A stretch of 64,000 nt of DNA from Maea johnstoni (Eukaryota > Annelida > Polychaeta > Spionida > Magelonidae): positions 58,176,667-58,240,666 of the forward strand of contig OZ012685.1 in NCBI GenBank assembly GCA_963942565.1. The letters are read 5' to 3'. The notes beneath the pieces were generated by a model that saw only the letters and a list, made by a program, of their open reading frames with translations, had not been told where the DNA came from and ran no database searches. A program made the position numbers and the translations under genes. Every line of letters starts with the position of its first letter. The stretch's first letter is position 1. Positions 18,078 to 32,950 of this stretch are shown here, piece by piece.

Positions 18078-18330
18078 TAACCCCCCACCTAACGTACATA
18101 ACTCTTGGAGAGGTGCTTAGGAAGAGATATCCAGGACTTGGGCTTCATAGGAGGTATAGGGGTCTATAAATGAAGGGTAAAAGTGGACCTGTCAAGGCCA
18201 TGGATTTGTTGATGTCGGGGCTTAAAATACTTGAAATAGGGGTAACTTTGACCCCTTATAACAAAAGAATGAGGGTAGTTATGCCTTAATCAGACCCGTA
18301 TTACTTTAGAACATGTCATAAGGAAGAGTT

Positions 18331-21100
18331 ATCTATATTTTAATATGGCATATATCATTAGGAGGCAGCAGGAAAAATTCAAGAAGTTTGTATATTCAAG
18401 GGGTAACTAATACAGCCATCGCATGCCAATGGCTGAGGTAGGGGTACTTTCAAGGCACCTTACAGGCTCAAATCTCTAATTAACCCCCCACCTAAGGTTA
18501 ATAACTCTTGGGGAGGCTCTTAGGAAGAGATATTCAGGACTTGGGCTTCATCAGAGGCATAGGGGTCTAGATATGAAGGGTAAAAGTTGACCTGTCAAGG
18601 CCATGGATTTGTAGATGTCGGGGCTAAAAATACCTGAAATAGGGGTAACTTTGACCCCTTATAACAAAAGAATGAGGGTAGTTATGCCTTAATCAGACCC
18701 ATATTACTTTAGAACATGTCTTAAGGAAGAGTTATTCATGTTTTAATATGGCATATATCATTAGGGGGCAGCAGGAAAAATTCAAGAAGTTTGTATATTT
18801 AAGGGGTAACTAATACAGCCATTGCGTGCCAATGGCTGAGGTAGGGGTACTATCGTGGCCCCTTACAGGCTCAAATGCCCACGTAACCCCCCACCTAAGG
18901 TAAATAACTCTTGGGAAGGGTCATAGGAAGAGATATCCAGGACTTGGGCTTTATAGGAGGCATAGGGGTCTATATATGAAGGGTAAAAGTTGACCTGTCA
19001 AGGCAATGGATATGTTGATGTCGGGGCTTAACATACCTGAAATAGGGGTAATTCTGACCCCTTATAACAAAAGAATGAGGGTAGTTATGCCTTAATCAGA
19101 CCCGTATTACTTTCGAATATTTCATAAGGAAGAGTTATCCATGTTTTAATATGGCATATATCATTAGGGGGCAGCAGGAAAAATTCAAGAAGTTTGTATA
19201 TTTAAGGGGTAACTAATACAGCCATTGCGTGCCAATGGCTGAGGTAGGGGTACTATCGTGGCCCCTTACAGGCTCAAATGTCTAATTAACCCCCCACCTA
19301 AGGTAAATAACTCTCGGGAAGGTTCTTAGGAAGAGATATCCAGGACTTGGGCTTCATAGGAGGCATAGGGGTCTATACATGAAGGGTAAAAGTTGACCTG
19401 TCAAGGCCATGGATTTGTTGATGTCGGGGCTAAACATACCTGAAATAGGGGTAACTTTGACCCCTTATAACAAAAGAAGGAGGGTAGTTATGCCTTAATC
19501 AGACCCATATTACTTTCGAACATGTCTTAAGGAAGAGTTATTCATGTTTTAATATGGCATATATCATTAGGGGGCAGCAGGAAAAATTCAAGAAGTTTGT
19601 ATATTTAAGGGGTAACTAATACAGCCATTGCGTGCCAATGGCTGAGGTAGGGGTACTTCCGTGGCCCCTAACTGGCTCAAATGCCCAAGTAACCCCCCAC
19701 CTAAGGTGAATAACTCTCGGGAGGGCTCCTAGGAAGAGATATTCAGGACTTGGGCTTCATAGGAGGCATAGGGGTCTAGATATGAAGGGTAAAAGTTGAC
19801 CTGTCAAGGCCATGGATTTGTAGATGTCGGGGCTTAAAATACCTGAAATAGGGGTAACTTTGACCCCTTATAACAAAAGAATGAGGGTAGTTATGCCTTA
19901 ATCAGACCCATATTACTTTAGAACATGTCTTAAGGAAGAGTTATTCATGTTTTAATATGGCATATATCATTAGGGGGCAGCAGGAAAAATTCAAGAAGTT
20001 TGTATATTTAAGGGGTAACTAATACAGCCATTGCGTGCCAATGGCTGAGGTAGGGGTACTTTCGTGGCCCCTAACAGGCTCAAATGCCCAAGTAACCCCC
20101 CACCTAAGGTAAGTAACTCTTGGACAGGTTCTTAGGAAGTGATATCCAAGACTTGGGCTTCATAGGAGGCATAGGGGTCTATATATGAAGGGTAAAAGTT
20201 GACCTGTCAAGGCCATGGATTTGTTGATGTCGGGGCTTAAAATACCTGAAATAGGGGTAACTTTGACCCCTTATAACAAAGGAATGAGGATAGTTATGCC
20301 TTAATCAGACCCGTATTACTTTAGAACATGTCATGAGGAAGAGTTATTCATGTTTTAATATGGCATATATCATTAGGAGGCAGCAGGAAAAATTCAAGAA
20401 GTTTGTATATTTAAGGGGTAACGAATACAGCCATCGCATACCAATGGCTGAGGTAGGGGTATTTTCAAGGCACCTTACAGGCTCAAATGTCTAATTAACC
20501 CCCCACCTAAGGTAAATAACTCTCGGGAAGGTTCTTAGGAAGAGATATCCAGGACTTGGGCTTCATAGGAGGCATAGGGGTCTACAAATGAAGGGTAAAA
20601 GTTGACCTGTCAAGGCCATGGATTTGTAGATGTCGGGGCTAAAAATACCTGAAATAGGGGTAACTTTGACCCCTTATAACAAAAGAAGGAGGGTAGTTAT
20701 GCCTTAATCAGACCCATATTACTTTAGAACATGTCTTAAGGAAGAGTTATTCATGTTTTAATATGGCATATATCATTAGGGGGCAGCAGGAAAAATTCAA
20801 GAAGTTTGTATATTTAAGGGGTAACTAATACAGCCATTGCGTGCCAATGGCTGAGGTAGGGGTACTCTCGTGACCCCTTACAGGCTCAAATGCCCACGTA
20901 ACCCCCCACCTAAGGTGAATAACTCTTGGGAAGGTTCTTAGGAAGAGATATCCAGGACTTGGGCGTCCTAGGAGGCATAGGGGTCTATATATGAAGGGTA
21001 AAAGTTGACCTGTCAAGGCAATGGATTTGTTGATGTCGGGGCTTAAAATACCTGGAATAGGGGTAACTTTGACCCCTTATAACAAAAGAATGAGGGTAGT
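18331..21100. repeat. early higher-order block (7- to 10-monomer duplication), copy 1
   Basis: Rare variants at 18481-19286 (AATCTCTAATTAAC, GGGTCATAGGAAG) recur 2,821 bp later (7 monomers). Those at about 19,287-21,100 (GACAGGTTCTTAGGAAGTGA, GGGCGTCCTAGG) recur 3,988 bp later. So copies of different size share ends, as expected from unequal exchange. Confidence 0.75.
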
Positions 21101-21151
21101 TATGCCTTAATCAGACCCGTATTACTTTAGAACATGTCATAAGGAAGAGTT

Positions 21152-24100
21152 ATCTATATTTTAATATGGCATATATCATTAGGAGGCAGCAGGACAAATT
21201 CAAGAAGTTTGTATATTCAAGGGGTAACTAATACAGCCATCGCATGCCAATGGCTGAGGTAGGGGTACTTTCAAGGCACCTTACAGGCTCAAATCTCTAA
21301 TTAACCCCCCACCTAAGGTTAATAACTCTTGGGGAGGCTCTTAGGAAGAGATATTCAGGACTTGGGCTTCATCAGAGGCATAGGGGTCTAGATATGAAGG
21401 GTAAAAGTTGACCTGTCAAGGCCATGGATTTGTAGATGTCGGGGCTAAAAATACCTGAAATAGGGGTAACTTTGACCCCTTATAACAAAAGAATGAGGGT
21501 AGTTATGCCTTAATCAGACCCATATTACTTTAGAACATGTCTTAAGGAAGAGTTATTCATGTTTTAATATGGCATATATCATTAGGGGGCAGCAGGAAAA
21601 ATTCAAAAAGTTTGTATATTTAAGGGGTAATTAATACAGCCATTGCGTGCCAATGGCTGAGGTAGGGGTACTATCGTGGCCCCTTACAGGCTCAAATGCC
21701 CACGTAACCCCCCACCTAAGGTAAATAACTCTTGGGAAGGGTCATAGGAAGAGATATCCAGGACTTGGGCTTTATAGGAGGCATAGGGGTCTATATATGA
21801 AGGGTAAAAGTTGACCTGTCAAGGCAATGGATATGTTGATGTCGGGGCTTAACATACCTGAAATAGGGGTAATTCTGACCCCTTATAACAAAAGAATGAG
21901 GGTAGTTATGCCTTAATCAGACCCGTATTACTTTCGAACATTTCATAAGGAAGAGTTATCCATGTTTTAATATGGCATATATCATTAGGTGGCAGCAGGA
22001 AAAATTCAAGAAGTTTGTATATTTAAGGGGTAACTAATACAGCCATTGCGTGCCAATGGCTGAGGTAGGGGTACTATCGTGGCCCCTTACAGGCTCAAAT
22101 GCCCACGTAACCCCCCACCTATGGTAAATAACTCTTGGGAAGGTTCTTAGGAAGAGATATCCAGGACTTGGGCTTTATAGGAGGCATAGGGGTCTACAAA
22201 TGAAGGGTAAAAGTTGACCTGTCAAGGCAATGGATTTGTTGATGTCGGGGCTTAAAATACCTGAAATAGGGGTAATTCTGACCCCTTATAACAAAAGAAT
22301 GAGGGTAGTTATGCCTTAATCAGACCCGTATTACTTTCGAACATTTCATAAGGAAGAGTTATCCATGTTTTAATATGGCATATATCATTAGGAGGCAGCA
22401 GGGAAAATTCAAGAAGTTTGTATATTTAAGGGGTAACTAATACAGCCATCGCATACCAATGGCTGAGGTAGGGGTATTTTCAAGGCAGCTTACAGGCTCA
22501 AATGTCTAATTAACCCCCCACCTAAGGTAAATAACTCTCGGGAAGGTTCTTAGGAAGAGATATCCAGGACTTGGGCTTCATAGGAGGCATAGGGGTCTAT
22601 ACATGAAGGGTAAAAGTTGACCTGTCAAGGCCATGGATTTGTAGATGTCGGGGCTAAACATACCTGAAATAGGGGTAACTTTGACCCCTTATAACAAAAG
22701 AAGGAGGGTAGTTATGCCTTAATCAGACCCATATTACTTTATAACATGTCTTAAGGAAGAGTTATTCATGTTTTAATATGGCATATATCATTAGGGGGCA
22801 GCAGGAAAAATTCAAGCCAATGGCTGAGGTAGGGGTACTATCGTGGCCCCTTACAGGCTCAAATGCCCACGTAACCCCCCACCTATGGTAAATAACTCTT
22901 GGGAAGGTTCTTAGGAAGAGATATCCAGGACTTGGGCTTTATAGGAGGCATAGGGGTCTACAAATGAAGGGTAAAAGTTGACCTGTCAAGGCAATGGATA
23001 TGTTGATGTCGGGGCTTAACATACCTGAAATAGGGGTAATTCTGACCCCTTATAACAAAAGAATGAGGGTAGTTATGCCTTAATCAGACCCGTATTACTT
23101 TCGAATATTTCATAAGGAAGAGTTATCCATGTTTTAATATGGCATATATCATTAGGGGGCAGCAGGAAAAATTCAAGAAGTTTGTGTATTTAAGGGGTAA
23201 CTAATACAGCCATTGCGTGCCAATGGCTGAGGTAGGGGTACTATCGTGGCCCCTTACAGGCTCAAATGTCTAATTAACCCCCCACCTAAGGTAAATAACT
23301 CTCGGGAAGGTTCTTAGGAAGAGATATCCAGGACTTGGGCTTCATAGGAGGCATAGGGGTCTATACATGAAGGGTAAAAGTTGACCTGTCAAGGCCATGG
23401 ATTTGTAGATGTCGGGGCTAAACATACCTGAAATAGGGGTAACTTTGACCCCTTATAACAAAAGAAGGAGGGTAGTTATGCCTTAATCAGACCGATATTA
23501 CTTTAGAACATGTCTTAAGGAAGAGTTATTCATGTTTTAATATGGCATATATCATTAGGGGGCAGCAGGAAAAATTCAAGAAGTTTGTATATTTAAGGGG
23601 TAACTAATACAGCCATTGCGTGCCAATGGCTGAGGTAGGGGTACTTCCGTGGCCCCTAACTGGCTCAAATGCCCAAGTAACCCCCCACCTAAGGTGAATA
23701 ACTCTCGGGAGGGCTCCTAGGAAGAGATATTCAGGACTTGGGCTTCATAGGAGGCATAGGGGTCTAGATATGAAGGGTAAAAGTTGACCTGTCAAGGCCA
23801 TGGATTTGTAGATGTCGGGGCTTAAAATACCTGAAATAGGGGTAACTTTGACCCCTTATAACTAAAGAATGAGGGTAGTTATGCCTTAATCAGACCCATA
23901 TTACTTTAGAACATGTCTTAAGGAAGAGTTATTCATGTTTTAATATGGCATATATCATTAGGGGGCAGCAGGAAAAATTCAAGAAGTTTGTATATTTAAG
24001 GGGTAACTAATACAGCCATTGCGTGCCAATGGCTGAGGTAGGGGTACTTTCGTGGCCCCTAACAGGCTCAAATGCCCAAGTAACCCCCCACCTAAGGTAA

Positions 24101-25088
24101 GTAACTCTTGGACAGGTTCTTAGGAAGTGATATCCAAGACTTGGGCTTCATAGGAGGCATAGGGGTCTATATATGAAGGGTAAAAGTTGACCTGTCAAGG
24201 CCATGGATTTGTTGATGTCGGGGCTTAAAATACCTGAAATAGGGGTAACTTTGACCCCTTATAACAAAGGAATGAGGATAGTTATGCCTTAATCAGACCC
24301 GTATTACTTTAGAACATGTCATGAGGAAGAGTTATTCATATTTTAATATGGCATATATCATTAGGAGGCAGCAGGAAAAATTCAAGAAGTTTGTATATTT
24401 AAGGGGTAACGAATACAGCCATCGCATACCAATGGCTGAGGTAGGGGTATTTTCAAGGCACCTTACAGGCTCAAATGTCTAATTAACCCCCCACCTAAGG
24501 TAAATAACTCTCGGGAAGGTTCTTAGGAAGAGATATCCAGGACTTGGGCTTCATAGGAGGCATAGGGGTCTACAAATGAAGGGTAAAAGTTGACCTGTCA
24601 AGGCCATGGATTTGTAGATGTCGGGGCTAAAAATACCTGAAATAGGGGTAACTTTGACCCCTTATAACAAAAGAAGGAGGGTAGTTATGCCTTAATCAGA
24701 CCCATATTACTTTAGAACATGTCTTAAGGAAGAGTTATTCATGTTTTAATATGGCATATATCATTAGGGGGCAGCAGGAAAAATTCAAGAAGTTTGTATA
24801 TTTAAGGGGTAACTAATACAGCCATTGCGTGCCAATGGCTGAGGTAGGGGTACTCTCGTGACCCCTTACAGGCTCAAATGCCCACGTAACCCCCCAGCGA
24901 AGGTGAATAACTCTTGGGAAGGTTCTTAGGAAGAGATATCCAGGACTTGGGCGTCCTAGGAGGCATAGGGGTCTATATATGAAGGGTAAAAGTTGACCTG
25001 TCAAGGCAATGGATTTGTTGATGTCGGGGCTTAAAATACCTGGAATAGGGGTAACTTTGACCCCTTATAACAAAAGAATGAGGGTAGT
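21152..25088. repeat. early higher-order block, copy 2
   Basis: Carries the partners of the variants in the block starting near 18.3 kb. It is interrupted by extra monomers at about 22.1-23.2 kb and by the 361-bp monomer. Confidence 0.7.
22511..22871. repeat. 361-bp monomer with a 42-bp deletion
   Basis: The text jumps from GGAAAAATTCAAG directly to CCAATGGCTGAGG at about 22,817, omitting the GTATATTTAAGGGG to GCGTG part. The deletion accounts for the change in offset between the surrounding blocks from 4,030 to 3,988 bp. Confidence 0.85.
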
Positions 25089-26101
25089 TATGCCTCAATC
25101 AGACCCGTATTACTTTAGAACATGTCATAAGGAAGAGTTATCCATGTTTTAATATGGCATATATCATTAGGAGGCAGCAGGAAAAATTCAAGAAGTTTGT
25201 ATATTCAAGGGGTAACTAATACAGCCATCGCATACCAATGGCTGAGGTAGGGGTACTTTTGTGGCCCCTTACAGGCTCAAATGCCCAAGTAACCCCCCAC
25301 CTAAGGTAAATAGCTCTTGGAGATGTTCTTAGGAAGAGATATCCAGGACTTGGGCTTCATAGGAGGCATAGGGGTCTACAAATGAAGGGTAAAAGTTGAC
25401 CTGTCAAGGCCATGGATTTGTTGATGTCCGGGCTTAAAATACCTGAAATAGGGGTAACTTTGACCCCTTATAACAAAAGAATGAGGGTAGTTATGCCTTA
25501 ATCAGACCCATATTACTTTAGAACATGTCTTAAGGAAGAGTTATTCATGTTTTAATATGGCATATATCATTAGGGGGCAGCAGGAAAAATTCAAGAAGTT
25601 TGTATATTTAAGGGGTAACTAATACAGCCATTGCGTGCCAATGGCTGAGGTAGGGGTACTCTCGTGACCCCTTACAGGCTCAAATGCCCACGTAACCCCC
25701 CAGCGAAGGTGAATAACTCTTGGGAAGGTTCTTAGAAAGAGATATCCAGGACTTGGGCTTCATAGGAGGCATAGGGGTCTATAAATGAAGGGTAAAAGTT
25801 GACCTGTCAAGGCCATGGATTTGTTGATGTCGGGGCTAAAAATACCTGAAATAGGGGTAACTTTGACCCCTTATAACAAAAGAATGAGGGTAGTTATGCC
25901 TTAATCAGACCCATATTACTTTAGAACATGTCTTAAGGAAGAGTTATTCATGTTTTAATATGGCATATATCATTAGGGGGCAGCAGGAAAAATTCAAGAA
26001 GTTTGTATATTTAAGGGGTAACTAATACAGCCATTGCGTGCCAATGGCTGAGGTAGGGGTACTTTCGTGGCCCCTTACAGGCACAAATGCCCACGTAACC
26101 C

Positions 26102-29100
26102 CCTACCTAAGGTGAATAACTCTTGGGAAGCTTCTTAAGAAGAGATATCCAGGACTTGGGCTTCATAGGAGGCATAGGGGTCTATAAATGAAGGGTAAAA
26201 GTTGACCTGTCAAGGCCATGGATTTGTTGATGTCCGGGCTAAAAATACCTGAAATAGGGGTAACTTTGACCCCTTATAACAAAAGAATGAGGGTAGTTAT
26301 GCCTTAATCAGACCCATATTACTTTAGAACATGTCTTAAGGAAGAGTTATTCATGTTTTAATATGGCATATATCATTAGGGGGCAGCAGGAAAAATTCAA
26401 GAAGTTTGTATATTTAAGGGGTAACTAATACAGCCATTGCGTGCCAATGGCTGAGGTAGGGGTACTTTCGTGGCCCCTTACAGGCACAAATGCCCGCGTA
26501 ACCCCCCACCTAAGGTAAATAACTCCTCGGGAGGTTCTTAGGAAGAGATGTCCAGGACTTGGGCGTCCTAGGAGGCATAGGGGTCTATATATGAAGGGTA
26601 AAAGTTGACCTGTCAAGGCCATGGATTTGTTGATGTCGGGGCTTAAAATACCTGGAATTGGGGTAACTTTGACCCCTTATAACAAAGGAATGAGGGTAGT
26701 TATGCCTTAATCAGACCCATATTACTTTAGAACATGTCTTAAGGAAGAGTTATTCATGTTTTAATATGGCATATATCATTAGGGGGCAGCAGGAAAAATT
26801 CAAGAAGTTTGTATATTTAAGGGGTAACTAATACAGCCATTGCGTGCCAATGGCTGAGGTAGGGGTACTTTCGTGGCCCCTTACAGGCACAAATGCCCGC
26901 GTAACCCCCCACCTAAGGTAAATAACTCCTCGGGAGGTTCTTAGGAAGAGATATCCAGGACTTGGGCTTCATAGGAGGCATAGGGGTCTACAAATGAAGG
27001 GTAAAAGTTGACCTGTCAAGGCCATGGATTTGTTGATGTCCGGGCTTAAAATACCTGAAATAGGGGTAACTTTGACCCCTTATAACAACAGATTGAGGGT
27101 AGTTATGCCTTAATCAGAACCATATTACTTTAGAACATGTCTTAAGGAAGAGTTTGTCATGTTTTAATATGGCATATATCATTAGGGGGCAGCAGGAAAA
27201 ATTCAAGAAGTTTGTATATTTAAGGGGTAACTAATACAGCCATTGCGTGCCAATGGCTAAGGTAGGGGTACTTTCGTGGCCCTTACAGGCTCAAATGCCC
27301 ACGTAACCCCCCACCTAAGGTAAATAACTCTCGGGAAGGTTCTTAGGAAGAGATATCCAGGACTTGGACTTCATAGGAGGCATAGGGGTCTACAAATGAA
27401 GGGTAAAAGTTGACCTGTCAAGGCCATGGATTTGTAGATGTCGGGGCTAAAAATACCTGAAATAGGGGTAACTTTGACCCCTTATAACAAAAGAAGGAGG
27501 GTAGTTATGCCTTAATCAGACCCATATTACTTTAGAACATGTCTTAAGGAAGAGTTATTCATGTTTTAATATGGCATATATCATTAGGGGGCAGCAGGAA
27601 AAATTCAAGAAGTTTGTATATTTAAGGGGTAACTAATACAGCCATTGCGTGCCAATGGCTGAGGTAGGGGTACGTCCGTGGCTCCTAACTGGCCTAGATG
27701 CCCAAGTAACGCCCAACCTAAGGTGAATAACTCTTGGGAAGGTTCTTAGGAAGAGATATCCAGGACTCGGGCATCTTAGGAGGCATAGGGGTCTAGATAT
27801 GAAGGGTAAAAGTTGACCTGTCAAGGCCAAGGATTTGTTGATGTCGCGGCTTAAAATACCTGAAATAGGGGTAACTTTGACCCCTTATAACAAAAGAATG
27901 AGGGTAGTTATGCCTTAATCAGACCCGTATTACTTTAGAACATGTCATGAGGAAGAGTTATTCATGTTTTAATATGGCATATATCATTAGGAGGCAGCAG
28001 GAAAAATTCAAGAAGTTTGTATATTTAAGGGGTAACGAATACAGCCATCGCATACCAATGGCTGAGGTAGGGGTATTTTCAAGGCACCTTACAGGCTCAA
28101 ATGTCTAATTAACCCCCCACCTAAGGTAAATAACTCTCGGGAAGGTTCTTAGGAAGAGATATCCAGGACTTGGGCTTCATAGGAGGCATAGGGGTCTACA
28201 AATGAAGGGTAAAAGTTGACCTGTCAAGGCCATGGATTTGTAGATGTCGGGGCTAAAAATACCTGAAATAGGGGTAACTTTGACCCCTTATAACAAAAGA
28301 AGGAGGGTAGTTATGCCTTAATCAGACCCATATTACTTTAGAACATGTCTTAAGGAAGAGTTATTCATGTTTTAATATGGCATATATCATTAGGGGGCAG
28401 CAGGAAAAATTCAAGAAGTTTGTATATTTAAGGGGTAACTAATACAGCCATTGCGTGCCAATGGCTGAGGTAGGGGTACTATCGTGGCCCCTTACAGGCT
28501 CAAATGCCCACGTAACCCCCCACCTATGGTAAATAACTCTTGGGAAGGTTCTTAGGAAGAGATATCCAGGACTTGGGCTTTATAGGAGGCATAGGGGTCT
28601 ATATATGAAGGGTAAAAGTTGACCTGTCAAGGCAATGGATTTGTTGATGTCGGGGCTTAAAATACCTGAAATAGGGGTAATTCTGACCCCTTATAACAAA
28701 AGAATGAGGGTAGTTATGCCTTAATCAGACCCGTATTACTTTCGAACATTTCATAAGGAAGAGTTATCCATGTTTTGATATGGCATATATCATTAGGAGG
28801 CAGCAGGGAAAATTCAAGAAGTTTGTATATTTAAGGGGTAACTAATACAGCCATCGCATACCAATGGCTGAGGTAGGGGTATTTTCAAGGCACCTTACAG
28901 GCTCAAATGTCTAATTAACCCCCCACCTAAGGTAAATAACTCTCGGGAAGGTTCTTAGGAAGAGATATCCAGGACTTGGGCTTCATAGGAGGCATAGGGG
29001 TCTATAAATGAAGGGTAAAAGTTGACCTGTCAAGGCCATGGATTTGTAGATGTCGGGGCTAAACATACCTGAAATAGGGGTAACTTTGACCCCTTATAAC

Positions 29101-31045
29101 AAAAGAAGAAGGGTAGTTATGCCTTAATCAGACCCATATTACTTTAGAACATGTCTTAAGGAAGAGTTATTCATGTTTTAATATGGCATATATCATTAGG
29201 GGGCAGCAGGAAAAATTCAAGAAGTTTGTATATTTAAGGGGTAACTAATACAGCCATTGCGTGCCAATGGCTGAGGTAGGGGTACTTCCGTGGCCCCTAA
29301 CTGGCTCAAATGCCCAAGTAACCCCCCACCTAAGGTGAATAACTCTCGGGAGGGCTCCTAGGAAGAGATATTCAGGACTTGGGCTTCATAGGAGGCATAG
29401 GGGTCTATAAATGAAGGGTAAAAGTTGACCTGTCAAGGCCATGGATTTGTTGATGTCGGGTCTAAAAATACCTGAAATAGGGGTAACTTTGACCCCTTAT
29501 AACAAATGAATGAGGGTAGTTATGCCTTAATCAGACCCATATTACTTTAGAACATGTCTTAAGGAAGAGTTATTCATGTTTTAATATGGCATATATCATT
29601 AGGGGGCAGCAGGAAAAATTCAAGAAGTTTGTATATTTAAGGGGTAACTAATACAGCCATTGCGTGCCAATGGCTGAGGTAGGGGTACTATCGTGGCCCC
29701 TTACAGGCTCAAATGCCCACGTAACCCCCCACCTATGGTAAATAACTCTTGGGAAGGTTCTTAGGAAGAGATATCCAGGACTTGGGCTTTATAGGAGGCA
29801 TAGGGGTCTATATATGAAGGGTAAAAGTTGACCTGTCAAGGCAATGGATTTGTTGATGTCGGGGCTTAAAATACCTGAAATAGGGGTAATTCTGACCCCT
29901 TATAACAAAAGAATGAGGGTAGTTATGCCTTAATCAGACCCGTATTACTTTCGAACATTTCATAAGGAAGAGTTATCCATGTTTTGATATGGCATATATC
30001 ATTAGGAGGCAGCAGGGAAAATTCAAGAAGTTTGTATATTTAAGGGGTAACTAATACAGCCATCGCATACCAATGGCTGAGGTAGGGGTATTTTCAAGGC
30101 ACCTTACAGGCTCAAATGTCTAATTAACCCCCCACCTAAGGTAAATAACTCTCGGGAAGGTTCTTAGGAAGAGATATCCAGGACTTGGGCTTCATAGGAG
30201 GCATAGGGGTCTATAAATGAAGGGTAAAAGTTGACCTGTCAAGGCCATGGATTTGTAGATGTCGGGGCTAAACATACCTGAAATAGGGGTAACTTTGACC
30301 CCTTATAACAAAAGAAGAAGGGTAGTTATGCCTTAATCAGACCCATATTACTTTAGAACATGTCTTAAGGAAGAGTTATTCATGTTTTAATATGGCATAT
30401 ATCATTAGGGGGCAGCAGGAAAAATTCAAGAAGTTTGTATATTTAAGGGGTAACTAATACAGCCATTGCGTGCCAATGGCTGAGGTAGGGGTACTTCCGT
30501 GGCCCCTAACTGGCTCAAATGCCCAAGTAACCCCCCACCTAAGGTGAATAACTCTCGGGAGGGCTCCTAGGAAGAGATATTCAGGACTTGGGCTTCATAG
30601 GAGGCATAGGGGTCTAGATATGAAGGGTAAAAGTTGACCTGTCAAGGCCATGGATTTGTAGATGTCGGGGCTTAAAATACCTGAAATAGGGGTAACTTTG
30701 ACCCCTTATAACTAAAGAATGAGGGTAGTTATGCCTTAATCAGACCCATATTACTTTAGAACATGTCTTAAGGAAGAGTTATTCATGTTTTAATATGGCA
30801 TATATCATTAGGGGGCAGCAGGAAAAATTCAAGAAGTTTGTATATTTAAGGGGTAACTAATACAGCCATTGCGTGCCAATGGCTGAGGTAGGGGTACTTT
30901 CGTGGCCCCTAACAGGCTCAAATGCCCAAGTAACCCCCCACCTAAGGTAAGTAACTCTTGGAAAGGTTCTTAGGAAGTGATATCCAAGACTTGGACTTCA
31001 TAGGAGGCATAGGGGTCTATATATGAAGGGTAAAAGTTGACCTGT
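26102..31045. repeat. 17-monomer higher-order block, copy 1
   Basis: Rare variants here recur exactly 6,849 bp later: CCTACCTAAGG (26102/32951), GCCTAGATGCCC with GTAACGCCC (27.7/34.5 kb), TTTTGATATGG, and GAAAGGTTCTTAGGAAGTGA (30961/37810). Inside it a 3-monomer (1,209 bp) duplication at 28.5-30.9 kb is also present in both copies, so it predates the large duplication. Confidence 0.85.
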
Positions 31046-32950
31046 CAAGGCAATGGATTTGTTGATGTCGGGGCTTAAAATACCTGGAATAGGGGTAACT
31101 TTGACCCCTTATAACAAAAGAATGAGGGTAGTTATGCCTCAATCAGACCCGTATTACTTTAGAACATGTCATAAGGAAGAGTTATCCATGTTTTAATATG
31201 GCATATATCATTAGGAGGCAGCAGGAAAAATTCAAGAAGTTTGTATATTCAAGGGGTAACTAATACAGCCATCGCATGCCAATGGCTGAGGTAGGGGTAC
31301 TTTTGTGGCCCCTTACAGGCTCAAATGCCCAAGTAACCCCCCACCTAAGGTAAATAGCTCTTGGAGATGTTCTTAGGAAGAGATATCCAGGACTTGGGCT
31401 TCATAGGAGGCATAGGGGTCTACAAATGAAGGGTAAAAGTTGACCTGTCAAGGCCATGGATTTGTTGATGTCCGGGCTTAAAATACCTGAAATAGGGGTA
31501 ACTTTGACCCCTTATAACAAAAGAATGAGGGTAGTTATGCCTTAATCAGACCCATATTACTTTATAACATGTCTTAAGGAAGAGTTATTCATGTTTTAAT
31601 ATGGCATATATCATTAGGGGGCAGCAGGAAAAATTCAAGAAGTTTGTATATTTAAGGGGTAACTAATACAGCCATTGCGTGCCAATGGCTAAGGTAGGGG
31701 TACTTTCGTGGCCCTTACAGGCTCAAATGCCCACGTAACCCCCCACCTAAGGTAAATAACTCTCGGGAAGGTTCCTAGGAAGAGATATCCAGGACTTGGG
31801 CTTCATAGGAGGCATAGGGGTCTAAAAATGAAGGGTAAAAGTTGACCTGTCAAGGCCATGGATTTGTAGATGTCGGGGCTAAAAATACCTGAAATAGGGG
31901 TAACTTTGACCCCTTATAACAAAAGAAGGAGGGTAGTTATGCCTTAATCAGACCCATATTACTTTAGAACATGTCTTAAGGAAGAGTTATTCATGTTTTA
32001 ATATGGCATATATCATTAGGGGGCAGCAGGAAAAATTCAAGAAGTTTGGTTATTTAAGGGGTAACTAATACAGCCATTGCGTGCCAATGGCTGAGGTAGG
32101 GGTACTCTCGTGACCCCTTACAGGCTCAAATGCCCACGTAACCCCCCAGCGAAGGTGAATAACTCTTGGGAAGGTTCTTAGGAAGAGATATCCAGGACTT
32201 GGGCTTCATAGGAGGCATAGGGGTCTATAAATGAAGGGTAAAAGTTGACCTGTCAAGGCCATGGATTTGTTGATGTCGGGGCTAAAAATACCTGAAATAG
32301 GGGTAACTTTGACCCCTTATAACAAAAGAATGAGGGTAGTTATGCCTTAATCAGACCCATATTACTTTAGAACATGTCTTAAGGAAGAGTTATTCATGTT
32401 TTAATATGGCATATATCATTAGGGGGCAGCAGGAAAAATTCAAGAAGTTTGTATATTTAAGGGGTAACTAATACAGCCATTGCGTGCCAATGGCTGAGGT
32501 AGGGGTACTTTCGTGGCCCCTTACAGGCTCAAATGCCCGCGTAACCCCCCACCTAAGGTAAATAACTCTTGGGGAGGTTCTTAGGAAGAGATGTCCAGGA
32601 CTTGGGCGTCCTAGGAGGCATAGAGGTCTATATATGAAGGGTAAAAGTTGACCTGTCAAGGCAATGGATTTGTTGATGTCGGGGCTTAAAATACCTGAAA
32701 TAGGGGTAATTTTGACCCCTTATAACAAAAGAATGAGGGTAGTTATGCCTTAATCAGACCCATATTACTTTATAACATGTCTTAAGGAAGATTTATTCAT
32801 GTTTTAATATGGCATATATCATTAGGGGGCAGCAGGAAAAATTCAAGAAGTTTGAATATTTAAGGGGTAACTAATACAGCCATTGCGTGCCAATGGCTGA
32901 GGTAGGGGTACTTTCGTGGCCCCTTACAGGCACAAATGCCCACGTAACCC

